Assembly (NCBI GenBank): GCA_035582835.1
Contig: JAYKAV010002790.1
Location: 217,056 to 281,055, forward strand
Direction of reading: 5' to 3'
DNA: 64,000 nt
DNA from: Phoebastria nigripes
Taxonomy: Eukaryota; Chordata; Aves; Procellariiformes; Diomedeidae
Shown: piece after piece, positions 13,967 to 24,990 of the stretch
Layout: each line of letters starts with the position of its first letter
Numbering within the stretch: the stretch's first letter is position 1
Position numbers and translations under genes: made by a program
Notes under the pieces: model-generated
The model's database searches: none
Seen by the model: only the letters and a program-made list of their open reading frames with translations
What the model was told of the DNA's origin: nothing

Positions 13967-16900
13967 TGGAGCAGCAGGAGGGAGCAGCCAGGGAGGGCCA
14001 GAGCGCTGCCCCGGGCACACAGCTGGCTCCTGCTGGCCCGGGGTGACCTGAAGCNCAGCCTCAGCTCTGTCTCCACCGTGCAGCTCGGCGCCAGGTCTTT
14101 CTGGGCATCCTACAGGGACTATGTTCTCCTTGGTGACTGCGACCCTTCTGTCCTCTTCAGCAGATGCTCACACCTCAATAGAGAGGGTGAGTTGAGTTGT
14201 GAAATCCCTCCTGCTCCTCAGTCCTCCACGGGTGATAATTATCTGTATGTCTCACACTGCCTGGTAAGGGTGAATGACCCTATAACCTCCCTCCTACTTG
14301 CAGTGCTCTTTGCTCCACAGCTCTTAATGATTTCTTTCTCTCCAAAAACTGCCACTGTGCCACTGGTTAGCATAATTAAGTTAAAACTCAGAGCAATTAT
14401 TTCCAACCATCACTTAGCTTGGAATTCAGGGCTTGTGTTTTAAAAACGAATTTGTACTGAAAACAGTCCATCTTCCCAACTTCATCTGTTGGCTTAATGA
14501 AATATATTGCAGAAATCTTCTATCAGATCCTGGCTCATACAAAAGGTATTGAAAATTCAGCTCCTCTTTCTAGAGGAAAAGGACATGGCCTTGCTTCTTT
14601 TTATGTAGATATCTTTTGATCCAGCCATGACAACCATACATAAAACCTGACCTTTCAGGGACACAAACATCAGAAGATGAACATGCTTCTGCCTAGGAAG
14701 ATGCTAGATTTAGAGAGGCAAGAGGATTTGGGATGAGTGTTTAGTTGAGCACTTTTCTGACCTGGTTCTACATACGAAGCGTGCTTACCTCCCCAGTCAC
14801 CTTGCAGACTGCTAGAGGGTCGAGGAGGTGAAAAGCAGGCTAGAAAGTTTGTGGTGTTGCTGAGCTGTCCCTTGGGAGTCCGGAGGGCAGTCAGCCTGAA
14901 TGCTGGAGCAGGAGCTACTCTAGGATGTGATGGTAGTGTGCCACAGGGCACATGGCACAAGGCTTCTCCTTTCCTGTATTAAAGCTACGGGTTGTACATA
15001 AGTTCTTAAAAACTAGGGAATGAGTCAGGGCTATCACTGTAAGCATCAGCATGATGCTATCATCACTTCTCTTGAATTCCCTCCTCACCTTGCTTTCTTC
15101 CTAATGTCATTGATGGTCAGTTGTTTCAGATTAGATTGTATAAAGTTGGGGGCTGTGCTCTTCTGTATGCTTTTGACTGTGGGGAATGTGAAAGCTTTTC
15201 TTATAGCTCAGAGAAAGTCTAGTGTGGAGGATCTCTGGCTGTGGCTTCAGATGATAGGTAACACAGTGTCCTGCGCTTCAGTTATCTTGGACGCCAGACA
15301 GATTCATTCAATTTGTGTCTGTTTGGGGAGTCTGGATGAGCAGAGAGAGTAATTCCAGAGCAGAAGGTGAATGTTTCTAGTTTCATAGCTGTTCAGATAT
15401 AAAACATTAGATAGCAATTTACACTTCCCTACAATCCTGACACAGCTGTTTGCCTCATGGGATGATTCATTTACACTTAGGAGAGAAAATAGTGGTGAGA
15501 GTGATTCTTCCCTCAGATCCTTTATATTCCTCGCTGCAGATTTCAACAGGTCTGTTACCTACCCTGTTCTGAACGACTGGCTAGAAGCATTTTTCTGCTT
15601 CAAAGAACATAAAGTAAAGCAATTAATCCACTTCTTTCAGGAACCCTCTGCACTGCCACCCTGCTTCCTCTGCCAGACTCCCTGTTACTGCACAAAGGGG
15701 TTCGTTAGAATGCAGTTCAGACACTTTCATGATGGTATGCCAAGTCCTTGTTCAAATGCACAGAAGATCCATCCTGCCTCTGGGCTCAGGATACAAATAA
15801 CCACTCAGCAGGAATTACCCTTGAGAAGACTGCCCCAAAAATGACCCATTAATCCTCATATTGGAAAGATGGGCAGGCTACCTAATTTTTTGGTAACCAG
15901 AGAAATGTGTGTGAAGTGCCGTCACTGCCTGCAACGCTGGGAGGAAGAAGAGGGGATACATTGTCATAATTAAAAATAGAAGGAAAAAAGAGAGGTACAG
16001 AGATATGGGCACTAATCCTGAATCAGGGCTCTGCAGTATTAGCACACACTACTAGTAAGACAAAGCAAGCCTACAAGGATACTTCAAATTGAATGCTTCA
16101 AAAGCATTTATTATTATTTATGCAGTTGAAAATGATTTGATAATAGCAAAATAATTCACTGAAGTATAATAAACACATACACTATATTTCCCGTAACACT
16201 ATAAATCCAAATTTTACTATAAATCCAAATCCAAATTCTACTGAAGCATGAACCTTGAGATTTAGAGCTGATTTCTGTAGTGTCTATGCTGTATATCACC
16301 ATATGGGGATCCCCCTTGACCTTGACCATAAGGCAGACCACTGCTTTGATGGAGCTTGGCAGCATTTTACCGACAGCCTCCCACAGAATGCAAACCTGGC
16401 AAGGCATTTGGGGGTTGCATATTCTATTGCATGTAATATCTGTGTTTGATTTTGGCTGAGGAGCACAACTACAGCCACAGTAAGAAAAGAGTTCACTGTA
16501 TTTTGAACATGTTAGGAACCATTTTGGACTGCCTGAGGAAGCAGGCTTCTTTCTTCCTTTCACATAGGAGGATTCCACAACAAGACCTACAGATGCCCAG
16601 AGCTTGGAGAGCAAAATGCTCTGACCTCACTCCAGGGATATATCTGAATAAGAAGAAATACAGGGGGGGAAACAAGGGATGCCACTAAGAAAGCCAGAAG
16701 CGACTGCGAACTGCAGTAGCTGAGGGATGATAGCTGGTAAAGCCTGTTGACTCAGAAAGACCCAGGTCCCAAGCAGTGCTCTGAAACAAGTCTTCCACCT
16801 TTTCCAGGGTCCCTGAGCAAGGCTCTCCGTGGCTGTGTGCCCTCTATAGTGCATACTGCACTGCACATGTGTGAAATACATTTAGAACTGGATTTTTCTC

Positions 16901-18399
16901 TCAGATAATCAACTGCATGTTGCTACTTGTTCTGTAAAATTAACTTCTGTGACTGAATGAACTACTAATTTCTGACTATTAACAAAGCAGGCACAGAAAG
17001 TAGAAAGCTCTTGTTCTGTCGATAGATGAAGAAAACTGAAGGTCTGTAGAAATGTTGGATATTCTGTTTAATCAGGAGCTTAATAATCTCTGTAACTTTA
17101 ATAGGGTGTAGGAGAGAGCATGGTAGCTAAGTTCCTAATTATGATTGCCTTTAAATTGTCAAATCTCAGAGATCTCATTACATCTGGTAAGGAATTTAAT
17201 TATTCTAGAGACTTCAAAGGGAGTAGGTTTACAAAGTTGCTCAGCAGTATGTCTTATTTGTGTTTTATTCATAATAGTTCAGAAGTCATCTCAAGGCATC
17301 TACCGCTCCAAAATGGGTATGCATGTATTCTGTGTACATCACGCTGTGCTCCCGTGCTTTAGTATGTGGTGAGAAGAATGGCTTGTTTGGCTCATGAGCA
17401 GCTATACTGAGTATGTAGTACATGCACATACCATCCATGAATCTGTTGTTTTGAGGTAAACAGAAGTCTGGCAAGCATGCACTATGACTGTTTGTTTGAT
17501 GGGGAGAAATGCTGAATTTTGATTTGCATTTTATTTGCAATACAATGACAACTTTTTTTGCAGAAATTCATTGATACATTCCATGTGCAAAAATACCTGA
17601 GATTTTTGTCAAAGCACGCGTGTGTGTGTATATATTTTTATTGATACTGGGGAAGACAAATGAGAGTTTGCATCCACTGGATAGGGTAAGGGAGAGGAGA
17701 AAAATTAAGTGGAAATTGTCTTATATTAGTGGCCAAAACTGCCATCTGCAATCCCTTTTGGAATTACCATTGCAGATAGAGCATCTAGGAGACTCTTCAT
17801 TTTGTGTCTACCTCAATAAGGCCAACATTTCCACGAGAAAAAAGAAGCACATACAGTGAAATCACATATAATGAAAGCTAGTGACTATTCAGCTAAAGCT
17901 AAAAAGTAAAAGAAAGAAAACATTTAGAAAAGCAAATTATGGGAATAAGAGGCACAGTGAAAAAGCAGGAGCTGAATATATATTAAAAACTCCACCAACA
18001 AAAACTTTTGGTGATGCTTTTGTAAATAAGATGTGAAAGGCAGATGCTCCTTTTTCATCATTTCACCCTGCGTTGAGAATACCAGGGGAGAAGTCCCACT
18101 AACAGCTAAATGCACAGCAGCCCTTGCCATCTGGTATGTAAAGTTCATCAGGGCTCAGCAGAGGAAGGAGGGACAAACACCATGAGAACCTATTTTAAAC
18201 AATACCGTGCTGGAGCCAAGGAGAAACCTGTGTGCAAGTCGAGGTGACTGGCCCAATGAGCAAGAGGAGAAAAAATGGGAAAGCCTGCAGTGACCCTTAG
18301 GTGTAGGTCAGGGACAGGCACCCTATTGAGTGGTATAGCCACCATGTGTGCACATGTGTATAACCACTCACTGGGTGTCTTTTTCTTTTCAATCTTCAG

Positions 18400-18484
18400 G
18401 AAGAGGCAGCCAGAGTTCTCGCCCACCAGCCAGTGTCCGTCGGCACATGTGCAGCTTTGAAAAATCCCACACTGCAGTGAATGT
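18400..18484 (+). CDS. GRM1: GRM1 alternative cassette exon encoding the mGluR1b C-terminus (coding 18400-18460)
   Basis: This short exon is included in the mGluR1b isoform. Joined to the AA left by the 7TM exon, its first G completes a lysine codon. The frame then reads KRQPEFSP, TSQCPSAHVQL and TGA at 18458-18460, so the tail after the split point is 20 residues. That is the mGluR1b-specific tail known from mammals, recognised from memory. The acceptor is a strong pyrimidine tract plus TTCAG (18395-18399), and the donor GTAAGA starts at 18485. The resulting length is exactly 85 bp, the size of the insertion that defines mGluR1b in rodents. Inclusion truncates the receptor and removes the long Homer- and PDZ-binding tail. 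It also leaves the RRKK motif of the previous exon close to the C-terminus. The 24 bases after the stop are non-coding when the exon is spliced in. Confidence 0.95.
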
Positions 18485-18495
18485 GTAAGAGAAGC

Positions 18496-18816
18496 TGCAT
18501 GACAAAGAGTGGTTTTACCCCTTGCTTTCTCTTTCTCATTGGTTTATCATGTCTAATGATGGGACAAATGTGGTGCATGCCATTAAAGATGGGAAATTTG
18601 CTTATGTCCCCTGTTACACACAATGCCTTAATCTGATTGTCCAGATGTGATGAAGAGGACACTGAATAATTTTTTTGCAGCTTTTACTTTTTTTTTAAAG
18701 ACTTCAATTTTATTTGTAAATGCCTACAACCTTGCAAATACATCCTTTTTTTGTACTAATTTTATCTTCTTTTTCCATTTAGCCAACACTTTTTTTCTTT
18801 TTTACAGTTTTGCATG
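18496..18816 (+). promoter_or_regulatory. Cluster of three RBFOX-type TGCATG motifs downstream of the mGluR1b exon
   Basis: TGCATG occurs at 18496-18501 (11 nt after the exon end), 18574-18579 and 18811-18816. The RBFOX family binds UGCAUG in pre-mRNA, and sites in the intron just downstream of a cassette exon usually promote its inclusion in neurons and muscle. A given 6-mer is expected about once per 4 kb, so three in 321 bp, starting next to the donor, is notable. That these sites control mGluR1b inclusion is inference. Confidence 0.5.
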
Positions 18817-18933
18817 GAGATGACATTATCCTGCGTGCTTTAAACAACAATCTAGTGGCTGTCTCACGGCAAGACACCTTTGCTGTGCGCAGCTCCTGCT
18901 AACTGTGCTTGTTAGTGAACTGCTGCTGCAGAG

Positions 18934-18947
18934 CCAGCAGAGGGAAC
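18934..18947 (+). promoter_or_regulatory. CTCF-like core motif
   Basis: The sequence CCAGCAGAGGGAAC matches the common CTCF core consensus at all but one of 14 positions (A where C is usual after GGG). It lies about 450 bp downstream of the cassette exon. A single motif match by eye is weak evidence for binding. Confidence 0.25.
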
Positions 18948-21159
18948 ACAGAAAACACTGGTTTGGTGGGATTCGCAGAACAGGGAAATCATGAGCAGGC
19001 ACATGTAAATAAAACCAGCAGAATCTGGCCTAGGAACAAACAGTCCCCCTAAAGTATCTTTAAACAATAGCAGAGAAATTTTTCCTGTTACAGTTTCTGC
19101 AAGATGTTCAGATTCTGCATATTCTCCATTCAGTGAACAATAGCAAAGTTCAGCTCTTCAGAAACAAGAAGTGCCAATACTGCCCTCTCTGAGCAAACAC
19201 AAACNGAGTGGAGAAAACATGCTAGCTGTTGCAGAAAGAGAAAGGCCTCGCCTCATTTCTTCCAGGACAGATTTATGCTCGTTTCCATCTGATGAACTGC
19301 AGATGTGAAACAGTCCTGCTCCCTGCCCCAGGGAAGGTTGTGCAGTGATGAGGTGGAAAGCTGCCTGTGATCCACTGACACAGCATTTTGGGCAGCGCCG
19401 TCTCTGTATGGCCAGAGGTGCTGTTCAGCTCCTCTAATCAGCGACAAAGCATTCTAGCTCTGTATGTGCCTCTGACAATCTAAAATATTTGTGGACAGGT
19501 AGCAATGATGTTAATTCAATCAAATCTGCCCCTCTGATTTGCAGATCAGAAGAAATAGATACGATGCATCATATATTTACAGGGCCTGTGCAGCAACCAG
19601 ATTTGCCACCCTTAAAGACAAACTCTACAAAGCCAGTGTAAGAAGCAGTACAAACATTTTGTTATTAGCTTCCAGTCCGACAACAATATGCCCTTCTTTT
19701 CTGATCTGGAGAAAGTGCTGCAGATTTCCAGGGCACAAGTTGCCAATTGTCTGTCTGGAAAGACTGATGATGAAATGGGAGTCCAACACAGGCATACCAG
19801 TAGGAGGCAAAGAAAGGCAAATGCAACAACAGATTATATTCAAAAAGCATGGGCACAAGCTGTAAAATTCCTGCGCACAGAGAAGGCTGAGCCTCCTGCT
19901 TTTTGCATGACAATGCTTGGGGTTTTTTTTTCAGTTTGGAAAAAAAAAAAAATCCTCATCTACATGAGCTCCTGAAAAACACCTCTGGTGGGACTCCAAC
20001 CAGTCAATGGGAGTTGAAATGCTTGTGGCAGCTGCACAGATAAGAAAGGCTTTAAAAAGCAGTGGAGCTTTTCAGACCTGCTGAGCATGAAGCTTGCTAT
20101 TTTGGCTTCTCCCCCCGCCCCTGACCCTCAGGCTTCCCTCTCCCTCCAGCCAGGGCTGATGCTTTCAGAGGCCTGGCAGTGCTGCACTGCGGCCAGGGGA
20201 AGGGCACGTCCTCCATCAGCGACCGGCTGCCTGAGCTGCCTGTGGCCACACAGCCCAGGCTGAGCAGTAGGCATGTGTCCGTCATATCACCAGATGCCCA
20301 TCACCACTGCTTGGCCTCATGCCTGAGTCTCAGTCACCAGAACTGCAGCAGTTTGTGAGCCTGGCTTTTCCTGAGGAAGCCCTGCTTTGCTACCCCAAGA
20401 TGCTAGAAATCACCTCGGGTGCTATGGTTTCCCTCACCTTCTGGTTACAAGCAAATAGATGTAGGGACCTGAAACTCTCTTGTGTTTTGAGATACACAAT
20501 CCTTAGCATCAGTTATTGCGCTAATGTTGATCTCCATTCTCCATGTCATCCTGGAGATGGCCAGAAATGCAGAATCATGAAGATGTAGAATAATAAAAAT
20601 TTATTATCATATTAAAAAACTCAGAAACATCAGCTTTGAGTTTCAGGGCTCTTTACTTCTGAAGCTGCCCATTTGTTACCATGGAAACTTTCAGATAAAA
20701 CCAGAAAACCCACAGGCTTTACTAGCTGCTTTATCTACTACAGCATATTAGGGAGAGCTGTATGTTACAAACGAGGGGCCTCATGACTAAGCTTCCTGTG
20801 GCAACTGGGTTAAGTTTGCACTCAGAATGCTGGCATGTTAAGGCAAGTCTGATGGCTCTTCGAGCACTGCTTAAATCGTTGGGAGTTTATTTAATTCTCA
20901 AGTATACTGGAGAATCTGACAAGTTATAGTGGGAGAAATACCTCATTGACTGCTGTCTCTGCAAGGGCTGCACACTTTTTGGCAGCAAATACCCAGAGCA
21001 ACAGGCTTTTACCAGTTCATTAGAAATTTATCCCTGCTCTGATACAGCAATTGACTAGGAAATATTCTGGATTTTCAGTATAATTTTTCCCTTTTGCAAT
21101 TTCATCTTAGGGCTCTCAGTTGTGCATCTATATGCTATGTGAAATACCTTCCAGCCTCG

Positions 21160-21730
21160 GTGCTAATACCTTTCAGATGTTTGAAATCAAACTGAATATA
21201 TTCAGCTATTTTAGCTTTCTCTCACACACTCTCTTTTCTGTTCCCAATGGTTTTTTTTGTTGCTGTTCTGTATACAGCTTCCAGTTTGTCAATATCTTTC
21301 TGGTAAAAAACATGGTGCCCCAAATAATTTCCCATCAGAACCACAGAGGATTACAGAAAGCAAGGACAAACCTGCAACTGTCTTAATTACTATTAAACTA
21401 CATTCATAGGAAAGACCTTCTAATCTCTGTACCATGGTGTGGTGCTTTTGAGTGGGAGACACAGAATTCATGGGCTATTTTTGTGGCTTTATTATATTCA
21501 GAAGTCATTAATTAGTGTTTCTTATTCAACAGCAGCTCGAGATCTTTTTCGATGGTATTTCTTTTGATGCAATGTTTTTTGAAGGTTGTTGATCTTCACA
21601 GCCTTCCAGCCCTACACACTATTTTGTCTTAGTTGCACCCACCTACACTTTTCCTAAATTAATTTCATTCTATCATTTTCTTCCCCTGTTCCTAAGCTTT
21701 CCAGGTCCCTTTGCTCAACACATTGTAATT
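21160..21730 (-). mobile_element. Ancient CR1/L3-like LINE fragment, antisense to GRM1
   Basis: Several blocks resemble the reverse complement of the CR1 3' region in the right order and at about the right spacing. About 21248-21330 resembles the block reading TTTTTGTTGC ... TTCCAATTT ... CATCCTTCTTGT ... GGCCCAAA. About 21535-21555 resembles the AGGTCCTTTTC block. About 21640-21715 resembles the block from CTGCACTTGTCCTTGTTGAA to TCTAGGTCCCTCTG. The copy is strongly diverged with no open frame, so it is old. Boundaries are approximate, and the comparison is from memory rather than alignment. Confidence 0.6.
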
Positions 21731-24544
21731 TTCAGTTTTCAGGTTCTGTTAGCGGTGCTCCTTTTCGAGCCTGTCTGAATAAATGCTTCAGTTCAGGTAT
21801 TGTCATTGGCTGCACTGTCACATACATTTATTCGAATGTGCAGCATAAGAGACATCTTCAGATATCACAAATGTGCTTCTCCATTGATATCAGAGGATCT
21901 ATGATGATTTACACCACGCTTTTTCCGTGCACTAACTTTAAAACCCTTAAAAAAATTACAAAGGTGATCCAATAGGATGTATTCATTCTGAATATTTGGT
22001 GGCGTTTACTTATTAATGACAACAAAATAAACAGATTCAAAATTTTTTCACTAGTAAGAGCACTTTTTAATGTCACTTTGATTTGCAGGTTTCTGATCTT
22101 CATTTCTTGAACACCGGAAGAATTTGCCTGCTATTTGGGACAAACTGTTTATTATCCTGAACTTTGTATTATCTATTAGAACAAGTTGTTTCCTCCAAGC
22201 AACACATTAGTAGCTATTTGATTTTTTTTTTTTTAAATACTTAATGAAGAGTTTGCGAGTTGCAACACTGCTTTGCACTTTTGAGGACACTTTCATAATG
22301 TCAAAGCCAACAGATCACAAGCAGTTTGCAAACTCTGCAAATATATTCCTCCAAATTATTTGTAGTAACTTATTTTTAATCAGTTTGTTATAACAAAGTA
22401 CACTGGTGAACCAAAAGTTTCTTCGCTAATAATTAGATGGATGACTGAAATGTGACATAGGTTCTATATTTCAGATGAGACTAAAAATTAATACTAGTAA
22501 CTATAATTAGTAGTCAGCCCTTTATACACATTATCAGTGTAATATTCTCATACCTTTGTTGAGCTAGGTAAGTAAGATCTGTGATACTAAAGTTGTAGGA
22601 CTTCAACTACGTTGAAGCATTGCAGCGAGCATCTCTCTCGCTCCCCGCACCCCAAATTTACAGTTGTATAAAAGTGCCTATGTACATATACGTAATTGTT
22701 AAGTCCCAAAGTGAATAAATCTATTTATTTAGGGATATTTGGCTATATCTCAACTGCTGGATTTGGGAGTACTTCCCTGCCCTGGAACAGGGTACGAGCC
22801 TAGCAGCAACCCAGTTCCATGGTAGCACGAGCGTCAAGTGTCAGTCCCCACTCCTGGCTCCTGCTTTCCCCATCTGGGTGACCAGGGCATAGAGGCAGGG
22901 GGTGCTGGCACCCTCTGATCCTGCCCCGGGGGTCTGACCCCAACCTGGGGACCCTGTGGATGGGAACCAGGATCACGTCACAACATATTCAGGCTAGACA
23001 TAGCTACTGCATCCACATTACAGTCTGTATAATATTAACATTTCAATTTAAAAAAAGAAAAACAAAATCAGCAAAAAATCAGTTCTCAAGAGGGTCAATG
23101 TACATTAGAAAGCCTATGTGTAGCTCAGATCAATGTAATTTTTTAACTTTTGCAGCAGAATAACTAATGAAGGAAATAACTAGGTTAGATTTAGTTGACA
23201 TAAGCCAGTGGCAAGACAGAGGGTTGGAATAGTGGCTCTGGGCTTGTGTCCACCCAAAACAACCCCAAGTCTTACCAGGTTCTGCCCCTGTAAGACAGCC
23301 CGACAGCGTTATGTTTTCGTGTATTTTGTGTAGCAGTTTCCATCATACCTTTAAAGCAGCTCCCTAATTTACATAGAACATTGTGTCCCATGCCCAAGGC
23401 AATTTTGTCCTAAAAAAAAGGGAGGGGAGCAACAAGGAAAAATTAGTTCAGTAATTTCAATTTCCAGACACACCAGTGGGAGGTTAAACTTTGCTCTAAT
23501 TGTACAGCACCACAGAAAGCATTAGACTCACTCTGTGAGAACTGTTGTAAGGTCCTCTTATCACTGAGATAGAGATTACAGTGTAAATGGACTAAGGCTG
23601 AAATTGCTTTGTGATTCTTTCAGGCGATAATAACTGATGCTTATCAGGCAAAAAACCTGAGCATACACCAGATAGGGACTTTGGTCGATGATGGCTCCCT
23701 CACTCTTGGGTGAGCCACAGAGAGATTAAACCTTGGTTAGTAAGAGAGATGAGTCCTAGAAGCCATGCTCCAAAAATTAGGCGTGCAGGAACATGCTAAC
23801 CAGCGTGGCTTGCTCTGCTAATGAGGGGCAGGGCTGACTGCTGCAGCTCCGAGAGGGGGGTCCTGTTTAGCACAGGGAGGTATCACTACCCTGGATTAAA
23901 ACCAGTTCACTCCCTTACTCAGATTTCATGCCCCAGTGGCCTTACTGAAATAGAGACAATAATGGAAGAGACCTTGGGGATACCAGCAAAGCACCTGCAA
24001 TATGCTGCAGTGCAGGTACTAGCCTTAAATTTTAAGCTTGTTAGCTTGGGTCCTGGGAATGGTGAGGCCGCAGCAGGACAGAGCTTTGCTCAGGTTCATT
24101 ACCACTTCTTACGTGATTGCAGGGTTGGAGAAAGCTTGTGGATGGCTAACTGCCTTTCTGTGAGCAGGGCAGAAATTCCTCTGCTGGCTTTCCTGGGAGG
24201 GTATCCATCAGCAACTGCTGTTTGGGCTGAGAAAGCTTTTGACCAATGCACAGCTTTTGGATGGGGCCTTTCCTTTGCTCTGCTTCCCCGCTGTCTCTGA
24301 AGGCTGGCCACCTCTGTGTAAATGCANAGGGACAGCCCCGCACATGCTGCTTTCTGGAGCACAGTTGTCAGGTGGCCCGTAATGGTGCCCCGCTCTATGG
24401 AGGTGGGAGCATCATTTGTTGACCAGGCAGTATCCAACACTGACCTCGTCTCGTTGCTGATAAGATAGTTCAGGGTTCGGTTTGGACCTAATTTTTGTTG
24501 ACAGAGTTGATAGCGCCTTCTCAGGTTGCATTTAATGTTCATTG

Positions 24545-24990
24545 CTAAAATTTTAGCTTCATAGAAGGGACCACTAGGTTATCCCAATGCTTCCTACTGG
24601 CTGTGGCATTTCAGTTAATATAGTGACTACAAGGAGGTAGGTTTGGCCAAAGCATCAGTCTGACAATGAAAGAAAAGGAACATATATCACTTCTCCTATA
24701 ACCTCTTCCACTGGTTAATTGTCATTGCTGCTTTAAAAAAAAAAGCCTTCTATCATAAATCTGTGCCCCAAATCTTGTCTAGCACCACCAGGCCTGGCCC
24801 AAATGACTGTATCCCTCATCTCAGCAAGCTTAAGATGCTCCCTCAGCTCATGGCCACTTGGAGAAGATAACAGACCACAACTCTGACATCCTAAAGGGAT
24901 GAAATAGGGGATGAACTCCAACAGATCAAGGAATGCCACTTCCTTTTTAACTGGAAGGGCTCTTTATCAAGCACTTTGCCTGACTGCATC
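24545..24990 (-). mobile_element. Possible ancient CR1/L3-like LINE fragment
   Basis: The stretch around 24705-24790 reads like the reverse complement of an old amniote CR1/L3 3' region. It has CCTCTTCCACTGGTTAATTG, then a run resembling GTTAAAAAA, then AATCTG and TTGTCTAGC. A CATAGAAGGGACCACTAGGT block at 24560-24580 resembles the 3'-terminal part of such elements. Divergence is high and the edges are uncertain. Confidence 0.4.

Larger units (their letters stand above)
2369..18399 (+). other. GRM1: GRM1 intron between the 7TM exon and the mGluR1b cassette exon
   Basis: This intron of about 16 kb starts with a strong GTAAGT donor and ends with the pyrimidine tract TTTTTCTTTTC (18380-18390) and an AG at 18398-18399. 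Most of it is AT-rich, unique-looking sequence. The open frames in it, for example about 160 codons at 4746-5228 and 12696-13175, have no recognisable domain and look like chance. Notable contents are annotated separately: a CpG-rich zone with a minisatellite at 13196-13550 and a GC-box cluster at 13941-13966. A short imperfect duplication of about 17 bp (ACTATAAATCCAAAT) lies at 16198-16236. I recognise no exon or RNA gene elsewhere in it. Confidence 0.85.

Noticed and set aside
13946..14443. 165-codon frame in the GC-rich intronic patch
   Set aside because: High GC content lowers stop frequency. There is no domain and no splice-site context linking it to GRM1.
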